57,409 bases of DNA from TMED14 sp964475135 (GCA_964475135.1 CAYYWL010000008.1:1-57409); one strand, 5' to 3'; positions 15,980 to 24,960 are shown, counted from the first letter of the stretch. Notes: generated from the sequence alone by a model not told the origin. Program-made: numbers and translations.

Positions 15980-17409
15980 TACGCCAGGGTAAGCTTCTTG
16001 CGAATGTCGTCGACGTACGTACGGAACCGCTTGTCCGTTTCTGTCAAATTTGAAACGGTCCGGCATGCGTGGAGCACCGTCGCGTGGTCCTTGTTGCCAA
16101 TTTGCGAACCGATTGACGCTAACGAATTCTTGGTCAATTGCTTGGCAAAGTACATAGTCAACTGGCGGGCCTGTACGATCTCTCGTTTGCGGGTCTTGCT
16201 GCGCAACAGCTCCACCGGCATGTCAAAGTAGTCGCAGACAACCTTCTGAATGAAGTCAATCGAAACCTCGCGGGTCGTGTTCTTCACAAACTTGTCGATC
16301 ATCGACTTTGCGAGTTCGACCGTGATCTTTTTACGATTGAGCGACGACTGAGCGAGCAGTGAAATCAATGCGCCTTCGAGCTCGCGTACATTATTAGTGA
16401 TCGAGTAGGCCAGGTATTCAATGACATCTTCGGGCATCTCAATGCCGTCAGCGTATAATTTTTGGCGCAAGATGGCCATTCTGGTTTCGAGGTCGGGACG
16501 CTGCAGGTCTGCCGACAAGCCCCACTTAAATCGAGAGAGCAGACGTTGCTCCATGCCCTGAAGGTCAACCGGAGCACGGTCAGAGGTCAAGATAATTTGC
16601 TTACCCTGCTGGTGTAGGTGGTTAAAGATCTCAAAAAACACATCTTGAGTCTTCTCTTTGCCACCAAACGAGTGCACGTCGTCCATAATCAGGACATCGA
16701 TGAGCTGGTAAAAGTGGACAAAGTCGTTCTTCGTGTTATTTCGAATTGAATCGATGAACTGCTGGGTGAAGCGCTCGGCAGACACATAGAGCACGGTCTT
16801 TTCAGGGAACCGGTCCTTGATTTCGATGCCGATGGCATGCGCAAGGTGCGTTTTTCCCAGTCCGTTGCTTCCGTACAGAAGAAGTGGATTGAACGACGTT
16901 CCGCCTGGCTTTTGCGCTACGGCATAGCCCGCACTTCGTGCCAAACGGTTGCAGTCTCCCTCAATAAAGTTCTCAAAACTGTAGTTCGGATTAAGCTGCG
17001 ACTCGATGTGTACCTTTTTCAGGCCCGGAATCACGAATGGATTGCGGATCCCGTCGTCTCCGATGCGTGCAGGCAGCGAAACCTGTGGATTTTCAATCGG
17101 GCCACGGTTGGCCGATGGAATGTCCATGTTGGACGTACCCAAGTGAGCGGACTCCTGGTCCATGACGATTGAGTACACCAAACGTGCATCACTTCCCATC
17201 TCTTTCGTGATGGCAGACTTCAGGAGTTTGACGTAGTGGGCCTCAAGCCACTCATATACAAACTTTGACGGCACCTGCAGGGTAATGACCTTACCTTGGA
17301 GCTTGACAGGCCGAATTGGTAAAAACCAAGTCTTGTATGCCTGAGGACTAATATTGTCCTGGACATACGAAAGACAGTTTCTCCAGACGGCTTCAGCGGT
17401 GCGCTCCAT
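15979..17409 (-). CDS. dnaA: Chromosomal replication initiator DnaA
   Basis: From the ATG at 17409 the protein is 476 residues, beginning with the conserved domain I (AVWRNCLSYVQDNI, SPQAYKTWFLPI). The AAA+ domain has Walker A GSNGLGKTHLAHAIG and Walker B LIMDDVHSF. Domain IV carries the DnaA-box recognition signature GNKDHATVLHACRTVSNL. An in-frame GTG 129 bp upstream would add 43 low-complexity residues with no similarity and is rejected. The gene heads a leftward operon with the tyrosine phosphatase (stop/start overlap) and rsmI-like genes. No consensus DnaA boxes (TTATCCACA type) were seen in the adjacent AT-rich gap, so the origin is not shown to be here. Confidence 0.97.
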   Translation of the reverse strand: MERTAEAVWRNCLSYVQDNISPQAYKTWFLPIRPVKLQGKVITLQVPSKFVYEWLEAHYVKLLKSAITKEMGSDARLVYSIVMDQESAHLGTSNMDIPSANRGPIENPQVSLPARIGDDGIRNPFVIPGLKKVHIESQLNPNYSFENFIEGDCNRLARSAGYAVAQKPGGTSFNPLLLYGSNGLGKTHLAHAIGIEIKDRFPEKTVLYVSAERFTQQFIDSIRNNTKNDFVHFYQLIDVLIMDDVHSFGGKEKTQDVFFEIFNHLHQQGKQIILTSDRAPVDLQGMEQRLLSRFKWGLSADLQRPDLETRMAILRQKLYADGIEMPEDVIEYLAYSITNNVRELEGALISLLAQSSLNRKKITVELAKSMIDKFVKNTTREVSIDFIQKVVCDYFDMPVELLRSKTRKREIVQARQLTMYFAKQLTKNSLASIGSQIGNKDHATVLHACRTVSNLTETDKRFRTYVDDIRKKLTLA

Positions 17410-17647
17410 CGTTGCGTTTAGGTTAGTAATTTGAGGTGCCGATTGGGGAGTGGGTGAAGGCTTTTGTGTGGCCGGGTAGCACTTCCTTTTTCGGACCACG
17501 AAATTGTCAATTAATTCTGTTGAAAAAAAATTGATCACCTATTGATTTTAAAAAACTTTTGTCGTTGCATAAATTTTATTGAGCCGTTGTAAGTGCTTGG
17601 AAAAATTTTATAAGTAATTGAAATACAATAAGAAATACATTTAAATA
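17410..17647. other. AT-rich divergent intergenic region between dnaA and the thioesterase gene
   Basis: The half nearest the thioesterase gene (about 17510-17647) is strikingly A/T-rich, unlike the rest of the window. No TTATCCACA-type DnaA box or iteron array was found, so it is not called an origin. It presumably contains both promoters. TACATTTA near its right end is the only -7-like box seen. Confidence 0.45.
17636..17643 (+). promoter_or_regulatory. Possible -7 box TACATTTA for the thioesterase gene
   Basis: One mismatch to TAnnTTTG (final A), ending 4 nt before the ATG, the same spacing as the exact boxes elsewhere in the window. Confidence 0.35.
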
Positions 17648-18061
17648 ATGTTTGTTACAACACATAAAATGCGTGTTCGCTATGCGGAGACCGACCAAAT
17701 GGGCTACGCCTACTACGGGACCTACTCGACCTATTTCGAAGTGGCTCGGGTTGAGGCCTTAAGGAGCCTGAATATCCGTTATGCCGACATGGAGGACAAC
17801 GGTGTCATGCTCCCCGTTCGAGACGTGACCATCCGCTACCGACGACCACTTAAGTACGACAGCTTGTTCACGGTGACCACTGAAATTCCAAAACTGCCAG
17901 AAGGGAGCCGTCTATTCTTTCGCTACCAAATTCACGACGAGGCGGGTGAATTATGCACTGAGGCCGAAACCACGCTTGTCTTTGCATCGACAGAAACGGG
18001 ACGCCCCGTGGCGCCACCGCCCGATTTGCTTGAGGCGCTTGCCCCGTTTTTTAAGGAATAA
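17648..18061 (+). CDS. YbgC-like acyl-CoA thioesterase (hot-dog fold)
   Basis: The 137-residue protein is a single hot-dog domain of the 4-hydroxybenzoyl-CoA thioesterase / YbgC group. RVRYAETDQMGYAYYGTY (about residues 9-26) contains the catalytic aspartate region, followed by YFEVARVEALR and a VRDVTIRYRRPLKYD strand. These enzymes hydrolyse short-chain or aromatic acyl-CoAs in the cytoplasm; the Bacteroidota substrate is unknown. It is monocistronic, divergent from dnaA, and its last 11 bp overlap the convergent metalloprotease gene. Confidence 0.9.
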   Translation: MFVTTHKMRVRYAETDQMGYAYYGTYSTYFEVARVEALRSLNIRYADMEDNGVMLPVRDVTIRYRRPLKYDSLFTVTTEIPKLPEGSRLFFRYQIHDEAGELCTEAETTLVFASTETGRPVAPPPDLLEALAPFFKE

Positions 18062-19634
18062 CGAGAATCCGAACATCGTCCGTCCAGTACCAGCCGGCGG
18101 GCGGAAGGTCTGAACCATTCACCAGAACCCACTGCCGCCCCGAGGCGTCTACGACGTGAAGCCGTTCGCAGAGCTTTGCGGGCCACTGACCGGGGCGCAG
18201 CACTACGGTTCCGCGCGAAGGGACGTCTCGTTCGTCCATGGACATACCGGGTGTTAGAATTTGCCATGCCGCGAAGTCCGTGTGAAGTCCTTCGGCGTGA
18301 ACCCCGCCGTGCTTCACCGTATCCGCCCGAAGTACCGCCTCGGCAAATTGCCTGAATGTGGTGGACGAGGTCAAACTGTACAGCGCTTCCATTACCAGAC
18401 CATCCATAACTGTGGCACCCACGCGCTGCCGCCCGCGCACCAAAGCGTCAACTAAGACCGAGGTGTGGCTGTAGGGGCCCGTGAATGTCAACCCAGTATA
18501 CATTTTTTGTTGGTTGTTAACTGCTGACCGTCCCGACCAGAACTCATTATGGCCGTCCCACGTAAACACGAGTGGCCAACGGTACGGGCTTTGGATTCGC
18601 GACCACGACACCGCCCAGTAGTCGCAAATGGCCTCTTCAAGGGCTTGGCGCTGGATTCCGATATTGGTACCCGGAGCGGCCCCGTAGGCCATGGCATGCC
18701 CGTATTCGTGCACAATCACGTCCGCATCTTCGGCGTCGTCCACGCCCCCTTCGCCGAAGTAGAGCCGGGGAGGAGTGGTTCCGAAGTCAAATGCGCTTTG
18801 GTCTGCGCCACCGTAGGCATTGACATCCACGGGGATCGCGTAGTTCACCATTCCGCCGTACCCCAAGCTGGCCATGCGTTGCTTCCATTCATAAATGTGG
18901 TACAGCACGTTAATCATTTCAAATTCGGAATCGGAACGGCTATACTTCGCATCCGGACCGGGCAGTACCGGTACGGCGACGCTGGGTGGATCGAATTCCT
19001 GAATTACCGCTGCGGAATTGGCGAGGGTAAATCCAACCCCGTTCCACGTCAGTTGAACATTAGCCTCTGTGCGAAGCGAGTCAAGCACCGCTGTATTTCC
19101 GTCGTTCGCGTCCACGTAGATTCCGCCATAAGGGACGTTGGCCACCGAGAGGGGGTCTGGAGCGAACACATATGCGGACACGGCCGTATCCAACCTTCGA
19201 ATTAAGTCCAACGAATCAATGATTCGTCCCGCGACGTCGTGCCAGTAGCGTATTCGTGAGAGTGGATGGGGGCGGTACATGTCTCGGCGTTCTGCAGCAA
19301 TCCATTGTCCGTCGCGGACCAGCCATACGGGCACCGCAGCGTGGGTCAATGGATGCGCTCCGGGGATTGCCTCCGGAAGCACAGGGACAATTCGGTAGTC
19401 AATACTGCCGTCTGAACGAGCTGCCACCACCGCGTCGGCACCTTCGATTTCGATTCCTTCCCGAAATCCTTGGTAGCGTCGGTAGGTGCTCCAAGGAGTT
19501 GTTCGTACCGCCGTCTCGACCCATTCGGTGCCATCAGGCAGCGCGGTGGCCCCATGAATCAGCTTGTGCTGCAATTCCTGGGCCTGTAACGCTGTCGCAG
19601 CAATCGCGGTGAGAAAAAGTGCTGTGCGCATCAT
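18051..19634 (-). CDS. Secreted gluzincin metalloprotease (M4/M36-like) with T9SS-like C-terminus
   Basis: The 527-residue protein has a signal peptide (to about AQ, residue 18), an N-terminal propeptide-like region, and a zinc site VIVHEYGHAMAYG with HExxH plus a downstream EEAICDYWAVSWS that supplies the third ligand glutamate, as in thermolysin-like (M4) and fungalysin (M36) peptidases. The last 60 or so residues (LHVVDASGRQW, then LPPAGWYW and VRILVIP) resemble the type A C-terminal sorting domain of the type IX secretion system. It is therefore probably exported and cell-surface or secreted. Its ATG overlaps the ribD stop (ATGA). A TACCTTTA sequence 4 nt upstream may be a weak internal promoter. 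Confidence 0.8.
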   Translation of the reverse strand: MMRTALFLTAIAATALQAQELQHKLIHGATALPDGTEWVETAVRTTPWSTYRRYQGFREGIEIEGADAVVAARSDGSIDYRIVPVLPEAIPGAHPLTHAAVPVWLVRDGQWIAAERRDMYRPHPLSRIRYWHDVAGRIIDSLDLIRRLDTAVSAYVFAPDPLSVANVPYGGIYVDANDGNTAVLDSLRTEANVQLTWNGVGFTLANSAAVIQEFDPPSVAVPVLPGPDAKYSRSDSEFEMINVLYHIYEWKQRMASLGYGGMVNYAIPVDVNAYGGADQSAFDFGTTPPRLYFGEGGVDDAEDADVIVHEYGHAMAYGAAPGTNIGIQRQALEEAICDYWAVSWSRIQSPYRWPLVFTWDGHNEFWSGRSAVNNQQKMYTGLTFTGPYSHTSVLVDALVRGRQRVGATVMDGLVMEALYSLTSSTTFRQFAEAVLRADTVKHGGVHAEGLHTDFAAWQILTPGMSMDERDVPSRGTVVLRPGQWPAKLCERLHVVDASGRQWVLVNGSDLPPAGWYWTDDVRILVIP

Positions 19635-20653
19635 GATTTAAAGGTAACGCGCTCGCAGCGCTGCAGTTCGTCGAGACCCCACTGCGTGACGTGCTGCCAT
19701 TCTGCATGCAGCGCTGGCGCCTTGGGGCCACCCGAGGGAACGTGATTCGGTGAAATCAATTTAAACGCTTCGTCCCACAGCCCAAGCCGCACAAATTCTG
19801 AAGTTGTTTGGGGTCCACCTTCGACAAGCAATCCACGCAGGCCAGATTCGTGCAGGCAGCGATGCAGTGCCTCGTCCGCGGATTCACCAACGTGGGGTTC
19901 CCAAATGCTCCAACCTGACTCCGCAACCTCGATTCGGTCACGGTCAGTAAGTCTGCGCGCGGCCCACACGATTCGTTCTAAAGGGGCTCCGGCAAGCGCG
20001 CGCACGCTTCCTTGGGGGCGGTCAGCCTTCCATGTTCCGAATCCCACAAGAATTGCCCCGCAGACTTGGCGCAGGCGGTGGGTCCACACTTGAGTTTCGG
20101 GCCCAGAGATTGCCCAGGGTCCAGGGTGTTCGGTGCTGCGCGGTCCGTCCACGGTCCCCGCGGAATCCTCAGCCCATTTGAGTGTAACGAAGGGGCGCCC
20201 CTCACGCATTGAGGTGAAAAATCTGCGGTTTTGAACCTCAGCTTCTTCGCGCATCAATCCGAGTTCTACATGGCGCCCGGCCTGGCGCAGCATCTCTATT
20301 CCGCGGCCCGAAACCAACGGATTCGGATCCTCGTGGGCGACCACGATTCGCTGGATCCCAGCATGCACGAGGGCCAGGCTGCACGGCCCGGTCCGCCCCG
20401 TATGGCTGCACGGCTCCAATGTGACGTACATCGTGGAATCCGCAACACGGTGGGCATTCGCCCCAGAAACCGAACGAAGCGCCATGACCTCCGCATGCGG
20501 TTCACCTGCACGATGGTGGTAGCCTTCGCCAATCACGTGGCCGTCGTGCACAATCACGGCTCCGACGAGTGGATTGGGGTGCGTAAAGCCCTCGGCCTGA
20601 GCGGCCAATTCGAGCGCACGGCGCATGAAGGTCTGGTCGTCTTGGTGCTTCAC
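19631..20653 (-). CDS. ribD: Bifunctional diaminohydroxyphosphoribosylaminopyrimidine deaminase / uracil reductase
   Basis: RibD performs the second and third steps of riboflavin synthesis. The N-terminal deaminase domain has NPLVGAVIV, the zinc motif GEPHAEVMAL and TLEPCSHTGRTGPC, and the C-terminal reductase domain includes RPFVTLKWAEDSAG and LLVEGGPQTTSEF. The chosen GTG gives 340 residues beginning KHQDDQTFMRRALELA, which matches the family N-terminus; a longer in-frame ORF would invade divergent prmC. A TACCTTCG box (one mismatch to TAnnTTTG) ends 4 nt before this GTG. The gene is coupled to the metalloprotease gene downstream, an unusual pairing with no obvious metabolic logic. Confidence 0.93.
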   Translation of the reverse strand: MKHQDDQTFMRRALELAAQAEGFTHPNPLVGAVIVHDGHVIGEGYHHRAGEPHAEVMALRSVSGANAHRVADSTMYVTLEPCSHTGRTGPCSLALVHAGIQRIVVAHEDPNPLVSGRGIEMLRQAGRHVELGLMREEAEVQNRRFFTSMREGRPFVTLKWAEDSAGTVDGPRSTEHPGPWAISGPETQVWTHRLRQVCGAILVGFGTWKADRPQGSVRALAGAPLERIVWAARRLTDRDRIEVAESGWSIWEPHVGESADEALHRCLHESGLRGLLVEGGPQTTSEFVRLGLWDEAFKLISPNHVPSGGPKAPALHAEWQHVTQWGLDELQRCERVTFKS

Positions 20654-20657
20654 CTCG

Positions 20658-20665
20658 CGAAGGTA
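20658..20665 (-). promoter_or_regulatory. -7-like box TACCTTCG for ribD
   Basis: One mismatch to TAnnTTTG, ending 4 nt before the GTG. It lies 6 bp from the opposite-facing prmC box. Confidence 0.5.
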
Positions 20666-20671
20666 CTGCGC

Positions 20672-20679
20672 TACCTTTG
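20672..20679 (+). promoter_or_regulatory. -7 box TACCTTTG for prmC
   Basis: Exact match, ending 4 nt before the GTG start of prmC. The two start codons of the divergent pair are only 30 bp apart and both boxes lie in that gap. Confidence 0.65.
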
Positions 20680-20683
20680 GGCC

Positions 20684-21526
20684 GTGACCTGGCGCGAACT
20701 TCAGCATTCATTTCTCGAGGCGCGGAACCGCTTCGCGGCCGAAGAAGCCCGCGCCCACTGGCGCCGTTGGGTTGAATTTCACGCGCAGCGTTCCGCGGGA
20801 ATGATTGCGTTGGACGGGAATTTGCCAGCCGCCGACCACGTTCTTGAGCGTTGGAACCGTGACGCTGAAGACCTCTATTCCTCCAAACCCATTCAGTACA
20901 TCCTTGGATTTGAATACTTTGACAATCTACGTATTCAGGTGAGCCCAGCGGTGCTTATTCCGCGGCCTGAAACCGAAGGACTCGTCCAACTTGCAGCCGA
21001 ACGTGCCCCGCACGCTGGAAATGTGATCGACCTAGGTACAGGTAGTGGCTGCATTCCGCTCGCGCTCACCAAGAGACGACCTGACCTGCACATACGGGGA
21101 CTTGACGTGAGTTCCGAGGCCCTTGATGTGGCGCGCAGCAATGCTGCCGAGCTCGAACTCAACGTGGAGTGGATGCTCGGCGACCTAAATGACGACGCCC
21201 CCGACGGTCTTAAGGCGGACGTGGTTCTCAGCAATCCACCGTACGTGGGTGCGAACGAACAACTTGAGCCTGAAGTGGCTGACTTTGAGCCTGCTCTAGC
21301 GCTCTTTGCGCCAGCTGATGACATTCTCTTTTTCTACCGAAGGGTCCTTGATTGGGCGGATCAGGTAGGGGCGAAGCAACTCGGTTTGGAATGCCATTCT
21401 GCGCATGCTCAAGCCACTGCAGAACGTGCGCAATCCCAAGGGTGGACCACCGAACTACTTCGCGATCAATTTGGTGCGCCGCGTTGGGTCTGGGGCACAA
21501 AGCCGGAACCTAAACCCTACCTTTGA
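20684..21526 (+). CDS. prmC: Peptide chain release factor N5-glutamine methyltransferase
   Basis: PrmC methylates the GGQ glutamine of release factors RF1 and RF2. The 280-residue protein has the N-terminal helical domain, then KPIQYILGFEYF and LIPRPETEGLV, the SAM-binding IDLGTGSGCIPLAL, and the catalytic NPPY (VVLSNPPYVG). The frame is open far upstream through divergent ribD, but the GTG is chosen because a perfect -7 box ends 4 nt before it and the first residues (TWRELQHSFLEARN) fit the family start. The stop codon TGA overlaps the last base of the ligA -7 box, and ligA begins 4 bp later. Confidence 0.93.
   Translation: MTWRELQHSFLEARNRFAAEEARAHWRRWVEFHAQRSAGMIALDGNLPAADHVLERWNRDAEDLYSSKPIQYILGFEYFDNLRIQVSPAVLIPRPETEGLVQLAAERAPHAGNVIDLGTGSGCIPLALTKRRPDLHIRGLDVSSEALDVARSNAAELELNVEWMLGDLNDDAPDGLKADVVLSNPPYVGANEQLEPEVADFEPALALFAPADDILFFYRRVLDWADQVGAKQLGLECHSAHAQATAERAQSQGWTTELLRDQFGAPRWVWGTKPEPKPYL
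21518..21525 (+). promoter_or_regulatory. -7 box TACCTTTG for the ligA operon
   Basis: Exact match overlapping the prmC stop and ending 5 nt before the ligA ATG. It predicts a leaderless transcript starting the ligA-recN series. Confidence 0.6.
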
Positions 21527-21530
21527 AGGC

Positions 21531-23546
21531 ATGACTCCGTTCGAACGAATTGATCAGCTCCGCCGCGAACTGCACGAGCACAACCGGCGCTACTACGTCG
21601 CGGATCAGCCGAGTATTTCTGATGCCGAGTTTGACCGTCTCTTGCGCGAGCTTCAGGACCTCGAATCCGCACATCCTGAATACGCTGACCCCAACAGTCC
21701 CACCCAAAGGGTCGGCGGCGGGCTTGTCAAAAATTTTGAGCAAGTGGCCCACCGTCGGCCGATGCTTAGCCTCGCAAACACCTACAGTTTTGACGAACTT
21801 GACGAGTTCGTGCAGCGCGCCCACGATTTAGCGGCCACCACAGCGCTCGAGTGGAGCGCCGAACTCAAATTTGACGGCGTGGCTATTTCGCTGTGGTACG
21901 AGGGCGGATCCCTACAGCGCGCCCTAACCCGTGGCGACGGCGTTCAAGGCGATGATGTCGTGGCGAATGTGCGCACCATTCAGGGAATCCCATTGGTTCT
22001 CCCCACGGGTGCACCGCGCGACCTTGAGGTTCGCGGCGAAATCGTGTACCTCCACCGCGACTTTGAAGCCTTGAACGCGCGCCGCAGCGCGGAGGGCCAG
22101 GATGAGTTCGCCAACCCGCGCAATGCAGCGTCCGGAACCTTAAAAATGCAGGATTCCACCGAAGTTGCCCAGCGCCGTCTGAGCATGTTCGCCTACGGAG
22201 CCTACAGCGACGAGCAACCCTTTGCGGCCCACTCTCAAGCCATGGATGCTCTTGCGCAATGGGGGTTTCCGGTGGCGCCTCGTGCCGAGCGATGGTCGGC
22301 CCTCTGCCGGTCCGCCGCTGAACTCAAGGACTATTTGACCTACTGGGATTCCGAACGCCAGCACCTACCCGTGGCCACAGACGGAGTCGTCATCAAAGTC
22401 GACCGCGTCGAACAGCAGCAGCGCATGGGAATGACGGCCAAGTCGCCGCGCTGGGCCATGGCCTACAAGTTCAACGCAGAGCAAGCCTGCACTCCGCTGC
22501 GCGAAGTCATCTATCAGGTGGGCCGCACCGGGGCGATTACGCCTGTGGCCGTCCTTGATCCTGTGTGGATTAGCGGAACCCAGGTTCAGCGCGCCTCCGT
22601 GCACAACGCCGACCAAATTGCCAAGCTCGACCTTCACTTTGGCGACTGGGTATGGGTCGAAAAGGGCGGTGAAATAATTCCCAAAATCACCGCGGTAGAT
22701 CTGACTCGCCGTCCTGCTGATGCACTGCGCGTGACGTTTGCCACCAACTGTCCCGACTGCGGAACCCTGCTCGAACGCCGCGACGGCGAGGCCCAGCACT
22801 TCTGCCCAAACCGCGGTACCTGTTCGCCCCAAATCAAGGGCCGAATTGAGCACTTCATCCACCGGCGCGCCATGGACATCGACGGAATCGGAACCGAAAC
22901 CGTCGACCGCCTCGTCGACCTCGGCTGGGTTCATACGCCTGCCGACCTCTACGATTTGGGGCCAGAAGGCTGGAGCCGACTTGATAAATTCAAAGAAAAG
23001 TCGGTGTCCAATGCCCTTGCAAGCCTAGAAGCAAGCACGAACGTGCCCTACGAGCGGGTCCTTTTTGCTCTCGGAATCCGCCACGTGGGCGAAACCGTCG
23101 CCAAAAAGCTGGCCAAAGCCTTTGAACGCATTGAAGCGATCGCGGCAGCTTCGACCGAAGACTTGCTCAACGTGCCCGACGTGGGTCCTCAAATTGCCGA
23201 GAGCATTACATCGTGGTTTGCCGACCCAGCAAACCAAGATGAACTCCGCCGTCTCGCGGAACACGGTCTACAGTTCGAGCGTGCCGCCCCTACGTCTGAC
23301 GCCTCGGATGTGCTTCAGGGCAAGTCCTTTGTGGTGAGCGGAGTCTTTACTCACTTCAGCCGCGACGGAATCAAAGACGCCATCGAGCAGCACGGCGGCC
23401 GCGTGGCGAGCAGCGTGAGCAGCAAAACCGACTATTTATTGGCAGGCGAGGGCGTAGGTCCGAGCAAACGCGCCAAAGCAGAATCACTAGGTGTTACCTG
23501 GTTAACCGAAGAAGAATTTCGAGCATGGATTGGCTCTACAAACTAG
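21531..23546 (+). CDS. ligA: NAD-dependent DNA ligase
   Basis: This 671-residue protein is full length for LigA, which seals nicks during replication and repair using NAD. SISDAEFDRLLREL in domain Ia, the active-site KxDG (SAELKFDGVAISLW, about residue 117), a four-cysteine zinc finger (CPDCGTLLERR and HFCPNRGTC), HhH repeats (VPDVGPQIAESI) and a C-terminal BRCT domain (LQGKSFVVSGVFTHFSRDGI) are all visible in order. The frame is open upstream, but ATG at 21531 matches the family start (TPFERIDQLRREL) and follows the -7 box. The DUF6913 gene starts inside its last codons. Confidence 0.97.
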   Translation: MTPFERIDQLRRELHEHNRRYYVADQPSISDAEFDRLLRELQDLESAHPEYADPNSPTQRVGGGLVKNFEQVAHRRPMLSLANTYSFDELDEFVQRAHDLAATTALEWSAELKFDGVAISLWYEGGSLQRALTRGDGVQGDDVVANVRTIQGIPLVLPTGAPRDLEVRGEIVYLHRDFEALNARRSAEGQDEFANPRNAASGTLKMQDSTEVAQRRLSMFAYGAYSDEQPFAAHSQAMDALAQWGFPVAPRAERWSALCRSAAELKDYLTYWDSERQHLPVATDGVVIKVDRVEQQQRMGMTAKSPRWAMAYKFNAEQACTPLREVIYQVGRTGAITPVAVLDPVWISGTQVQRASVHNADQIAKLDLHFGDWVWVEKGGEIIPKITAVDLTRRPADALRVTFATNCPDCGTLLERRDGEAQHFCPNRGTCSPQIKGRIEHFIHRRAMDIDGIGTETVDRLVDLGWVHTPADLYDLGPEGWSRLDKFKEKSVSNALASLEASTNVPYERVLFALGIRHVGETVAKKLAKAFERIEAIAAASTEDLLNVPDVGPQIAESITSWFADPANQDELRRLAEHGLQFERAAPTSDASDVLQGKSFVVSGVFTHFSRDGIKDAIEQHGGRVASSVSSKTDYLLAGEGVGPSKRAKAESLGVTWLTEEEFRAWIGSTN

Positions 23547-24061
23547 CAAAGCCCCTACAGCAACGGGCATGGAAAAAGGCTGCCGACGAGCGCCCAACAA
23601 GCTTGGCTTGGCCGGGGTGGGAACGCGCACGCCGCATCGGAATCATCTTTGATTCCCGCGCCGAAGAAGGCTATCTGGACTCGTTGCGCCAAGTGGTCGC
23701 GGCACTTCAGGCCCAGCAGCGCGCCGTTGCGCTGATTGGTTGGACTGGCGAGATGCGCCCCAAGAATGCCCTCTATTCAGGGCGCCAGCTGATTTTTACC
23801 GACGATTTTTCGTGGAACGGATCCGTTCAAGGTGGCAATGCGCTCGAATTCATGCAGTCCGAATTCGACCTCGTCGTGGCACTACACCGTAGCCCCGACA
23901 GTCCCATTGATCACTTGGTGGCACGAACTCCTGCTGGCCTTCGCGTGAGTCTCACCGGAGCCAACGACTTTTACGATGTGCGCTACCACAGCGCAGACCG
24001 CCTTCCTATGGACTACTTTCGTGCCTTGAGCGCATGGCTCGCTAAAATTCCGCCCCGATGA
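23525..24061 (+). CDS. DUF6913 family protein
   Basis: I recognise this 178-residue protein as the DUF6913 family that sits between ligA and dapA in many Bacteroidota. Visible features are a basic N-terminus, RIGIIFDSR near residue 37, LIGWTGEMRPKNAL, and SEFDLVVALHRSPDSPIDHLVA followed by VSLTGANDFYDVRY near the C-terminus. It has no signal peptide or membrane helix, so it is probably cytoplasmic. No biochemical function is known to me. The start lies within ligA (22-bp overlap) and the stop overlaps dapA as ATGA, so it is tightly coupled to both neighbours. Confidence 0.8.
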   Translation: MDWLYKLAKPLQQRAWKKAADERPTSLAWPGWERARRIGIIFDSRAEEGYLDSLRQVVAALQAQQRAVALIGWTGEMRPKNALYSGRQLIFTDDFSWNGSVQGGNALEFMQSEFDLVVALHRSPDSPIDHLVARTPAGLRVSLTGANDFYDVRYHSADRLPMDYFRALSAWLAKIPPR

Positions 24062-24960
24062 ACGCACGCGTGAACCCGTTTCGCGGCACCGGCATTGCCC
24101 TGGTGACCCCTTTTAATGCCCAGCACGAAGTCGACTATGCCGCACTGGCAAAGCTCGTCAACCACTGCATCGATGGCGGAGTCGAGTTTTTGGTTGCCCT
24201 CGGAACCACCGCCGAAACCGCCACTCTAACCTCGGACGAGAAGCATCGCGTCGTAGCGGCGATTTGCGAAGTAGCCTCAGGCCGTGTCCCCGTGGTGCAA
24301 GGGGTAGGGGGTAACGATTCCTCAAAGGTTGCCGCCGAACTCAAGGCGGGTCTCCACGAAGGTATCTCGGGCGTGCTCAGCGTTTCGCCGTACTACAACA
24401 AGCCGACGCAAGAGGGTATTTACCGCCATTTTGCCCACATCGCAGGAGCGACCGACCTTCCCATCATTCTTTACAACGTGCCGGGTCGAACGGGCTCGAA
24501 TATGGCCGCCGAAACGACTCTGCGCATTGCGCACGAGGTTCCGCACGCGGTTGCCATCAAAGAAGCGAGCGGTAACCTTGAGCAGGCCATGGCCATTATT
24601 CACGGCGCCCCTAAAGGCTTTGATGTGCTGAGCGGCGACGACAACTTGACCCTTCCATTGGTGGCTTCTGGAGCCCACGGTGTGATTTCGGTGAGCGGCC
24701 AAGGGTTCCCTAAAACGTTTAGTCAAATGGTTCGCGACGCGCGGGCTGGCCGCATGGAAGCCGCTCGAGTGGGGCACTACGCAATGCTGCGCTTCACCCA
24801 GCAACTTTTTGCCGAGGGTAATCCGGGCGGAATCAAATCTGCCCTCGCGCACCTCGGAATCATTCACCCCGCACTTCGTTTGCCGTTGTGGCCCGTTTCA
24901 CCCCAACTCGATGCGGCCTTGGCCCAATCGGTACGCGAATTGCAGCAGCACGAACTATGA
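24058..24960 (+). CDS. dapA: 4-hydroxy-tetrahydrodipicolinate synthase
   Basis: DapA condenses pyruvate with aspartate semialdehyde, the first committed step of lysine and diaminopimelate synthesis. The 300-residue TIM-barrel protein shows GTTAETATLTSDEK (the GTT.E.PTL motif), VSPYYNKPTQEG, ILYNVPGRTG with the catalytic tyrosine, and VAIKEASGN with the Schiff-base lysine. Length and motifs are normal. It overlaps the DUF6913 gene upstream and bamD downstream, each as ATGA. Confidence 0.96.
   Translation: MNARVNPFRGTGIALVTPFNAQHEVDYAALAKLVNHCIDGGVEFLVALGTTAETATLTSDEKHRVVAAICEVASGRVPVVQGVGGNDSSKVAAELKAGLHEGISGVLSVSPYYNKPTQEGIYRHFAHIAGATDLPIILYNVPGRTGSNMAAETTLRIAHEVPHAVAIKEASGNLEQAMAIIHGAPKGFDVLSGDDNLTLPLVASGAHGVISVSGQGFPKTFSQMVRDARAGRMEAARVGHYAMLRFTQQLFAEGNPGGIKSALAHLGIIHPALRLPLWPVSPQLDAALAQSVRELQQHEL

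Noticed and set aside
17410..17538. 43-residue N-terminal extension of DnaA from an upstream GTG
   Set aside because: The extra residues are low-complexity and do not match the DnaA N-terminus, which begins properly at the ATG at 17409.
17410..17647. Replication origin beside dnaA
   Set aside because: The region is AT-rich but no TTATCCACA-type boxes or iterons were found, and in Bacteroidota dnaA is not reliably beside oriC. GC-skew of the whole chromosome would be needed.
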